DNA of 64,000 bases from an uncultured Eubacteriales bacterium (GTDB lineage Bacteria; Bacillota; Clostridia; Christensenellales; Aristaeellaceae): assembly GCA_902761755.1 (NCBI GenBank), contig CACWLP010000006.1:1-64000 (forward strand), read 5' to 3'. The notes beneath the pieces were generated by a model. That model made no database searches. It saw only the letters and a program-made list of their open reading frames with translations, and was not told where the DNA came from. The position numbers were made by a program, and so were the translations under genes. Each line of letters opens with the position of its first letter. Position 1 is the first letter of the stretch. Positions 58,688-64,000 of the stretch are shown one piece after another.

Positions 58688-59020
58688 AAGGGGCTGTTGC
58701 ACAGCCCCTTCGATCAAATGGATCCTCCATTTGATCGACTTAATACGCCTTTTCCTCTCGTCCCTGCGGGACTCCCGGGCGTAAAAAGGCGCAAGGAAAG
58801 CATTTTTGCTCTCGCAGGGCATGCTCTGCTTTAGCAAAAATGTTCCTCGCAGCGCACAGGCCGCTGCTGCGGATTCCGCTTGGAGGGGCTGCGGCCCCTC
58901 CAAGCCACCCCGTGGTTTTCTTTTTTCCCGGTATTCACTGCTGCTCATTCTTCTATGAGAACCAATATCCCTGTAAACAAAGAGGATGTTGCAGATTGGC
59001 TTTACGCAACATCCTCTTTG
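58688..59020. repeat. Intergenic array of hairpins after the topoisomerase operon
   Basis: This gene-free gap holds dyads at 58688-58710 (10-bp stem AAGGGGCTGT), 58711-58737 (12-bp stem CGATCAAATGGA), 58746-58791 (CGCCTTTT outer, GTCCC/GGGAC inner), 58795-58846 (CATTTTTGCT/AGCAAAAATG with inner GCAGGGCATGCTCTGC), 58878-58905 (12-bp stem GCTTGGAGGGGC), 58905-58915 (CCAC/GTGG then T-rich) and 58978-59020 (15-bp stem). It shares the words GTAAAAAGGC and AAGGAAAG with the array at 4449-4711, in opposite order. Confidence 0.75.
58978..59020 (-). terminator. Terminator of the ABC-F/fusion/peptidase operon
   Basis: CAAAGAGGATGTTGC and its perfect complement (58978-58992, 59006-59020), followed on the minus strand by TTTAC. 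It lies just after the last gene of the operon. Confidence 0.75.
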
Positions 59021-59026
59021 TGTGCA

Positions 59027-59836
59027 TCATTCCGCGAATACGATATCGTCCCGCAGGCGGTAAATGGTGGCCCCGCGGCCCTTTTTGCAGAACGCCTCCG
59101 CCCACCACCGGATGGGCTTTTCCGCGTCGAACTGCACCAGGCCATAGCGGATGCCGTCCTTCTTTTCGCCCTTCATGTTGCTGTCCATCCAATGCACGGA
59201 ATCCGTTTCCGGGTCGTAATCCGCGATCATGACCGCGCTGTGGGCGCCCTTGCCGTAATAGTAATCCGCCGACATCTGGAAATAATCGCCCTTCTGCACC
59301 TGGCGCATCAAAGCCAGGGCCAGCTCCATATTTTCCGCCTTGGACAAATCCGTATCGTACAGGAACTGCGCCGCTACGACGAAGGGGTTCCCCTCCTCCG
59401 CGCTCACGTCCTTCCACCGGTAGCCGTACTGATAGGGCTTGCAGTCCTCCGCGGTCTGATTGGCCGGCACGGCCAGGCGGACGCCGGGGTATCCGGCCAG
59501 GCGATATTTGTCCGCGTTCTGGGCGAATACATAGGTGGTAAAATTCTTGCACACGTAAATGTCCCCGGCGTAGTGCGCCCGCTGCAGCTTTCCGCCGGCC
59601 TTTTCATACACCTGCCTGCCCGTTTCGATGTACCCGTCGATCAGCGCGTCCCGGGCGGATGCTTCTTCCGCTTCCCCGTCTTCCGGGACGGGCGCGGGCT
59701 CCGCATCGGGCGCCTGGGCAGGCGCCGCGGCGGCGCTGCCGTCCATGTGGATCTCCGCTTCCTCCGCATATGCCGCCGCAAGCAGCAACAGCCCCGCAAG
59801 CAGCAGCGGAAGCAGCCTTTTCCATCCCTTACGCAT
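59027..59836 (-). CDS. Secreted cysteine-peptidase-like (NlpC/CHAP-type) protein
   Basis: The 269-residue protein has a signal peptide (about 1-24) and a Pro/Ala/Glu linker (about 30-62). The C-terminal domain has a candidate Cys-His-Asp set: DIYVCKNFTTYVF (Cys), GKGAHSAVMIADYDPETD (His), and VHWMDSNMKGEK (Asp or Asn). The order Cys, GDY segment, His, polar residue resembles NlpC/P60 or CHAP amidases, but this is a structural guess. The ATG at 59836 overlaps the end of the AAA+ fusion gene by 8 bp. It is the last gene of the operon. Confidence 0.6.
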   Translation of the reverse strand: MRKGWKRLLPLLLAGLLLLAAAYAEEAEIHMDGSAAAAPAQAPDAEPAPVPEDGEAEEASARDALIDGYIETGRQVYEKAGGKLQRAHYAGDIYVCKNFTTYVFAQNADKYRLAGYPGVRLAVPANQTAEDCKPYQYGYRWKDVSAEEGNPFVVAAQFLYDTDLSKAENMELALALMRQVQKGDYFQMSADYYYGKGAHSAVMIADYDPETDSVHWMDSNMKGEKKDGIRYGLVQFDAEKPIRWWAEAFCKKGRGATIYRLRDDIVFAE

Positions 59837-61736
59837 CCGCCCTCTTCTCCTTCTTCTCTCCTGCCGCGGCCGAAAGATCGTCCTCCGTCAGCTGCATCAG
59901 CGTTTCCCGGTTGATCTCTGTCCCGCCCCGGCTGAGCCGGTCCGCCTGGGCGGCGATGGCGCGCTCGAACAGGTTCCGCACGCCCCGGGCGTTGCCGAAG
60001 CCGGCGATATCCTGGCTTTCCTTTTCCAGGATCTCTTTGAGCTTTGCTTCCGCGTCCTCCGCCAGGGTGTATCCGCTCTTGCCGCAGCGCATTTTGAAGA
60101 TTTCCGTCATTTCCTCCACGGTGTAATCCGGGAAGTGCATGAAGCGGTTGAACCGGCTTTCCAGCCCGGGATTGGAATGAACGAATTCCTCCATCAGCTC
60201 CGTATACCCTGCCACGATCACCACCAGATCGTCCCGGTGGTCCTCCATGGCTTTGAGCAGGGTATCCACGGCCTCCTGGCCGTAATCCGTGCCGCCCCTG
60301 CGGGCGGTGAGGGCATAGGCTTCGTCGATGAACAGCACCCCGCCCAGGGCCTTTTCGATCACCTCGGCGGTCTTGATGGCGGTCTGCCCCACGTAGCCCG
60401 CCACCAGCCCGGACCGGTCCACCTCCACCAGATGGCCCTTCGATAAAACGCCCAAGCTTTTGTAGATCCGGCTCATAAGCCGCGCCACCATGGTTTTGCC
60501 CGTGCCGGGATTGCCGGAAAACACCATGTGCAGCGACAGGTCCGGCGTGGGCAGGCCGTGCTCCTTCCGGGCGCTGCAGATGCCGATCCAGTTGATCAGG
60601 CTGTCCACCTCGGATTTGATCCGGTCCAGCCCGATGTAATCGTGCAGCTCCTTTTTCAGATCCTCGATGTTCTCTGGCGGCTCCTCTTCATGCTGTTCCT
60701 TTTCTTCCGCCTTTTTTTCGCCGGCTGCCCCGGAAGCGTTCTTTCCGGCGGCGGGCGTTTTTTCTTCGCCCGTTCCCGGCGCTTTCATGCTTTCCGGCCG
60801 GATGCCCCACAGATCCTCGCTGAGCAGCTGCATCCGCTGGCGCAGCAGCCCCTGCATGATCTCGTTCTGCATGCGGATGATCTCGTCCTTGTTCTCCATA
60901 GCGCTCTCTCCCCCGTCCTTCGTCAGATATTTCCTGACGGTGCTGATGCTCTCGTTCAGATCTTCCCAGCGGATGGAGCCGTCCGGCTGGAACGCGGTGG
61001 CTTCCAATGTAAAATCCCCCTGGTAGCCCGCTTGGGGCAAAAACGCGAACAGCCTGGCAAAGTCGATGTTTCCCCGGCCGATGAACAGTGTTTTCAAATG
61101 CCCCCAGGATGCGTAGGTGCCGTCGTAATCGTTGATGTGCATGTGCGCGATGTGCGCCCACAGCCAGCGGTTTTCCGGATCGTACAGCGCGTCCGTCTGG
61201 CCGTGAAAGGCCGCCAGCTTGGTATCCCAGGTAAACTGCGCGGCGGGATCCAGCGCCAGCAGCGCCCGGAAATGCGTCAGCGGATCCTGCCGGGTGCAGA
61301 CCACGTTTTCCACCGTCAGCATCACGCCCCGGCGCTCCGCCTCTTCCTTCAGCCTGCCGTAAGCCGCCAGATGGTTTTCGATGCGCTGATCGGAGGGCTT
61401 GCCGTTCCACAGGTGCAGCACCATTTTTTCCGCGCCGATCTCCCGGGCGATCTCGCAGTTCACCCGGAAATCCGCAAAGGCCCGGTCGGTTTCCCCCTGA
61501 TCGCCGGAGGACAGCTTTTCCCCCACGGTCTTTTCGCAGTGCATGGTGGGAAAGCTGAGGCCCAGCCCCCGCAGAAAGCGCGCCAGCCGCTCCCATTCGG
61601 GATACCAGCTGTCGTACATCATGAATTCAAAGCCGTCGCAATGCAGCTTCTCCCCGCAGCCTTCCAGCAGCCGGTAATCCCGCCCGTTGGGGCGTCCGAG
61701 CAATGCGCCGGTGGAGCACAGGATCCTTCCGCTCAT
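59829..61736 (-). CDS. Fusion of a sugar-phosphate isomerase-like TIM barrel and a CbxX/SpoVK-type AAA+ ATPase
   Basis: The 635-residue product has an N-terminal AP-endonuclease-2/xylose-isomerase-like barrel (about 1-275). Metal-site strands are EKMVLHLWNGKPS, MLTVENVVC, FTWDTKLAAFHGQ, IAHMHINDYDG and FTLEATAF. A charged linker (about 310-360) leads to the AAA+ domain (about 365-620; YIGLDRIKSEVDSLI, Walker A GNPGTGKT at 408-415, Walker B VLFIDEAYAL near 470). No stop separates the two. An internal ATG at 60899 (residue 280, MENKDEIIRM) is preceded by GGGGGAG with 8-nt spacing, so a separate AAA+ protein of 356 residues may also be made. The start overlaps the ABC-F stop as ATGA. Confidence 0.85.
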   Translation of the reverse strand: MSGRILCSTGALLGRPNGRDYRLLEGCGEKLHCDGFEFMMYDSWYPEWERLARFLRGLGLSFPTMHCEKTVGEKLSSGDQGETDRAFADFRVNCEIAREIGAEKMVLHLWNGKPSDQRIENHLAAYGRLKEEAERRGVMLTVENVVCTRQDPLTHFRALLALDPAAQFTWDTKLAAFHGQTDALYDPENRWLWAHIAHMHINDYDGTYASWGHLKTLFIGRGNIDFARLFAFLPQAGYQGDFTLEATAFQPDGSIRWEDLNESISTVRKYLTKDGGESAMENKDEIIRMQNEIMQGLLRQRMQLLSEDLWGIRPESMKAPGTGEEKTPAAGKNASGAAGEKKAEEKEQHEEEPPENIEDLKKELHDYIGLDRIKSEVDSLINWIGICSARKEHGLPTPDLSLHMVFSGNPGTGKTMVARLMSRIYKSLGVLSKGHLVEVDRSGLVAGYVGQTAIKTAEVIEKALGGVLFIDEAYALTARRGGTDYGQEAVDTLLKAMEDHRDDLVVIVAGYTELMEEFVHSNPGLESRFNRFMHFPDYTVEEMTEIFKMRCGKSGYTLAEDAEAKLKEILEKESQDIAGFGNARGVRNLFERAIAAQADRLSRGGTEINRETLMQLTEDDLSAAAGEKKEKRADA

Positions 61737-63658
61737 GCTTCCGCCTCCGCCAGCGCTTCCTCCGCCTGCTCCCAAAGCGCGTAGGCCGCGGCTTGGGCGT
61801 CCTTGAGCCGCTGGTATTCCCGGGCGGCGGCGGCGGCCTTTTCCGGATTGGTATAAACTTCCGGGGTCGCCATGACCGCTTCCTGATCGCTGACCGCCTT
61901 TTCCGCGTCTGCCGCCGCCTGCTCCGCGGCCCGGACGTTTTCCTTGAGCGCCTTTAGCTGCTCCTTCGCCAGGCGGAGCTTTTTCTTTTCCTTGCCCGCC
62001 TCGGTGCGGGTCATGTCGGCAAACCGCGGGTCCTGGGCCGCCTGGTTTTTCTCCCATTGCAGCTTCCGCTGATAATCGTCGAAATTGCCCGGGTATTCCC
62101 GGATGCCTTCCTCTCCCAGCACCGCCACGCGGCCGGCGAAGCGGTTGATGAAATACCGGTCGTGGGAAACCGCCAGGATGGTGCCTTCAAAGCTCTCCAG
62201 CGCGTCCTCCAATACCTCGCGGCTGTCCATGTCCAGGTGGTTGGTGGGTTCGTCCAGCAAAAGCAGATTGTCCTTGCGCAGCATCAGCTTCGTCAGGGCG
62301 ACGCGCCCTTTTTCGCCGCCGGACAGGGTGCTTACAGGCATGAACACGTCCTCCCCCGTGAACAGGAACAGCCCCAGCGCGCCGCGCACCTGGTTCTGCT
62401 CCAGCCGGGGGAAATCGTCCCATACCTCGTCAAGCACGCTTTTTTCGGGATGCAGGCTTTCCTGCTTCTGATCGTAATAGCCTACGTCCACGTTGGCGCC
62501 CCAGCGGACGGCGCCGGCGTCCGGGCTTTCCTGGCCCACCAGGCATTTAAGCAGGGTGGATTTCCCGATGCCGTTGGGCCCGATCAGCGCCACCCGGTCC
62601 CCGGCGCGCAGGTTCAGATTCACGTGGGAAAACAGCGTCCTTTCCCCAAAGGCTTTTTTCATTTCCCGGATCTGCACCACGTCGTCCCCGGTGCGCCGCC
62701 CAGCCTCGAACCGGAAGCGCACCTGATGCTCGTCCTGGGGCTTTTCCAGCCGCTCGATCTTCTCCAGCCGTTTTTCCCGGCTTTCCGCCGCCTTGATGGA
62801 TTTTTCCCGGTTGAAGGATTTATACCGGGCGATGATGGCTTCCTCCCGGGCGATCAGCTTCTGCTGCTGTTCCCAGGCCCGCATGCGGATCTCGAACCGC
62901 TGGGCCCGCTGGCGCATGTACGCGGTATAATTCCCCTCGTACTGCTCCATGGTTCCCAGCAGCAATTCGCTCACGTGGGTGCATACCCGGTCCAGGAAAT
63001 ATCGGTCGTGGCTCACCACCAGCACGGTGCCCCGGTATTCCTTCAGATAGTTTTCCAGCCAGTCCAGCGCTTCCAGATCCAGGTGGTTGGTGGGCTCGTC
63101 CAGCAGCAGCAGATCGGGCTTCTGCAAAAGCAGCCTGGCCAGGGACAGGCGGGTCAGCTCCCCGCCGGACAAAAGCCGGGCGGGCTGATCGAACTGCTCC
63201 TTCCGGAAGCCCAGGCCGCTCAATACCCCCTGGATGGAGGACCGCCAGCCGTACCCGTCCGCCTTTTCAAATGCGTCGCTGAGCCGGGCGTAGGCGTCCC
63301 CCAGCCGCCGCAGGGCGGTTTCGTCCGCCCCGGCCATTTCCCTTTCAAGGGCCCGCAGCTTTTCCTCCATGGCGAATACGGGGGCGTATACCGCGCGCAG
63401 CTCCTCAAACACCGTATCGTCGCCCCGCGCCGCGTACTGCTGCTCCATATAGCCTACCCGCACGTCCCGGGCAAAGCCGACGCTGCCGCCGTCCGCTTGT
63501 TCCAATCCCGCCAGGATCCTCAGCAGCGTGGTTTTGCCGCAGCCGTTGACCCCCACCAGGGCCATGCGCTGCCCGTCCTGGAGGGTCAGATCCACGCCTT
63601 TGAGCACGGCGTTCCCGCCGTACGCTTTCTTAAGATCCCGTACTGAAAGAATAATCAT
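61733..63658 (-). CDS. ABC-F family ATP-binding protein
   Basis: The 641-residue protein has two ABC ATPase domains and no membrane segments. Walker A sites are GVNGCGKTTLL and GPNGIGKSTLL; signatures are LSGGELTRLSLARLLL and LSGGEKGRVALTKLML; Walker B sites are LLLLDEPTNHLD twice. The interdomain linker is long and charged, and a C-terminal coiled coil (about 560-640) is present. ABC-F proteins act on the ribosome, some giving antibiotic resistance. The Uup/YdiF-type C-terminal arm suggests a housekeeping role. The start is ATG 63658 (MIILSVRDLKKAYG); the preceding site is weak. Confidence 0.93.
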   Translation of the reverse strand: MIILSVRDLKKAYGGNAVLKGVDLTLQDGQRMALVGVNGCGKTTLLRILAGLEQADGGSVGFARDVRVGYMEQQYAARGDDTVFEELRAVYAPVFAMEEKLRALEREMAGADETALRRLGDAYARLSDAFEKADGYGWRSSIQGVLSGLGFRKEQFDQPARLLSGGELTRLSLARLLLQKPDLLLLDEPTNHLDLEALDWLENYLKEYRGTVLVVSHDRYFLDRVCTHVSELLLGTMEQYEGNYTAYMRQRAQRFEIRMRAWEQQQKLIAREEAIIARYKSFNREKSIKAAESREKRLEKIERLEKPQDEHQVRFRFEAGRRTGDDVVQIREMKKAFGERTLFSHVNLNLRAGDRVALIGPNGIGKSTLLKCLVGQESPDAGAVRWGANVDVGYYDQKQESLHPEKSVLDEVWDDFPRLEQNQVRGALGLFLFTGEDVFMPVSTLSGGEKGRVALTKLMLRKDNLLLLDEPTNHLDMDSREVLEDALESFEGTILAVSHDRYFINRFAGRVAVLGEEGIREYPGNFDDYQRKLQWEKNQAAQDPRFADMTRTEAGKEKKKLRLAKEQLKALKENVRAAEQAAADAEKAVSDQEAVMATPEVYTNPEKAAAAAREYQRLKDAQAAAYALWEQAEEALAEAEA

Positions 63659-63730
63659 GTCCGCTCCCGGCGGCACGCCGCGCCGCCCGTCCGTCTGAAA
63701 TCATCGGCCGCAGAACGGCCTTTTACGCAA

Positions 63731-63760
63731 AGAAAGGGCTGACGAACCGCCGTCAGCCCT
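63731..63760 (-). terminator. secG terminator
   Basis: AGGGCTGACG and CGTCAGCCCT (63735-63744, 63751-63760) with TTCTTT after it on the minus strand. Confidence 0.88.
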
Positions 63761-63779
63761 GAAGGATCCCGCGCGAAAA

Positions 63780-64000
63780 TCAGCCAGCGCTTTTGCTGAC
63801 GAACAGCATCACCACTGCCAGGATCACAAAAACCGTAGCGGAAACCTTGGTGCCCATGGCCAGTTTGCCTTCCAGGGTATTGTTCTTATTCTTGCCGAAG
63901 AAGGTATCGCTGCCGCCGGTCAGGGCGCTCATGCCGTCGTCGTCGCTGCTCTGCAGCAGTACGGTGACGATCATGATCAGGGCGGAAAGCACCATCAAAA
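63780..64000 (-). CDS. secG: Preprotein translocase subunit SecG (start beyond the right edge)
   Basis: At least 73 codons are visible, with the SecG pattern of two membrane helices. The first ends IMIVTVLLQSSDDDGMSALT, which contains the conserved VLLQ followed by a Gly/Ser stretch. The loop GGSDTFFGKNKNNT follows, then a second helix (about 50-68, VSATVFVILAVVMLFVS). The in-frame TTG and ATG near 63998 fall inside the first helix, so the true start is probably outside the window. SecG assists SecYE translocation. A terminator follows the stop. Confidence 0.92.
   Translation of the reverse strand, partial: LMVLSALIMIVTVLLQSSDDDGMSALTGGSDTFFGKNKNNTLEGKLAMGTKVSATVFVILAVVMLFVSKSAG

Noticed and set aside
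58688..58710. Simple plus-strand terminator of the topoisomerase operon
   Set aside because: The stem is perfect, but Ts follow it only on the minus-strand side. It was kept as part of the hairpin array instead.
56208..58730. 840-codon minus-strand open frame opposite topoisomerase subunit A
   Set aside because: Shadow of the coding strand; no ribosome site and no family motifs.

Overview
The window is chromosomal DNA from an anaerobic, endospore-lineage Clostridia bacterium (Bacillota) with fairly high GC by eye. The evidence is spoIIE, a SCIFF peptide with its radical SAM/SPASM maturase, oxygen-independent HemZ, an FprA-type flavodiiron protein, NfnAB, and an F-type ATP synthase with a Na+-type c subunit. 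A gut or rumen member of a poorly cultivated order such as Christensenellales is a guess. No tRNA, rRNA, CRISPR array, complete insertion sequence or prophage was seen.

Layout. 1-2.0 kb: a decayed WG-repeat secreted protein gene that runs off the left edge, then a degenerate stretch that may be a mobile-element remnant. 2.0-9.2 kb: guaA (synthetase half only), fprA, lepA, a CvpA-like gene and guaB. Inverted PurBox-like operators lie between guaA and fprA, and tandem ones lie upstream of guaB. 9.4-13.2 kb: secreted 5'-nucleotidase, rplM-rpsI behind a structured leader, azlCD. 13.4-21.1 kb: upp-atpIBEFHAGDC, one long minus-strand operon. 21.2-30.8 kb: ECF sigma factor with a large C-terminal extension, nfnAB, spoIIE behind a possible Spo0A-type promoter, a GNAT, an rRNA methyltransferase, TatD and fructokinase. 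30.9-35.0 kb: the division cluster (HlyD-like, yggS, sepF, yggT, divIVA). 35.1-41.0 kb: rel, recJ and an orphan SecD-like gene. 41.1-48.1 kb: a tightly packed operon FAD-protein, dtd, MBL hydrolase, hemZ, GT2 glycosyltransferase, BspA-type LRR protein, with rimO divergent. 49.6-52.5 kb: scfA, scfB and a PLP decarboxylase. 52.8-58.7 kb: type II topoisomerase subunits B and A with a secreted-protein gene between them. 59.0-63.7 kb: an overlapping three-gene operon of an ABC-F ATPase, a TIM-barrel/AAA+ fusion and a secreted cysteine-peptidase-like protein. The right edge cuts secG.

How genes work together. guaB and guaA make GMP from IMP and may share PurR-type control. Nfn, the ATP synthase and FprA fit redox and ion-gradient energy metabolism of an oxygen-sensitive anaerobe. 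SepF, DivIVA and their neighbours act at the division site.

The most unusual items are two intergenic arrays of tandem hairpins (after fprA and after the topoisomerase A gene), the TIM-barrel/CbxX-type AAA+ fusion operon with a possible internal start, the glutaminase-less GuaA with a canonical-looking PurR operator, and the ECF sigma factor with a 260-residue extension. Promoters, terminators and start codons were read by eye. Functions are assigned from recognised motifs, without database searches.
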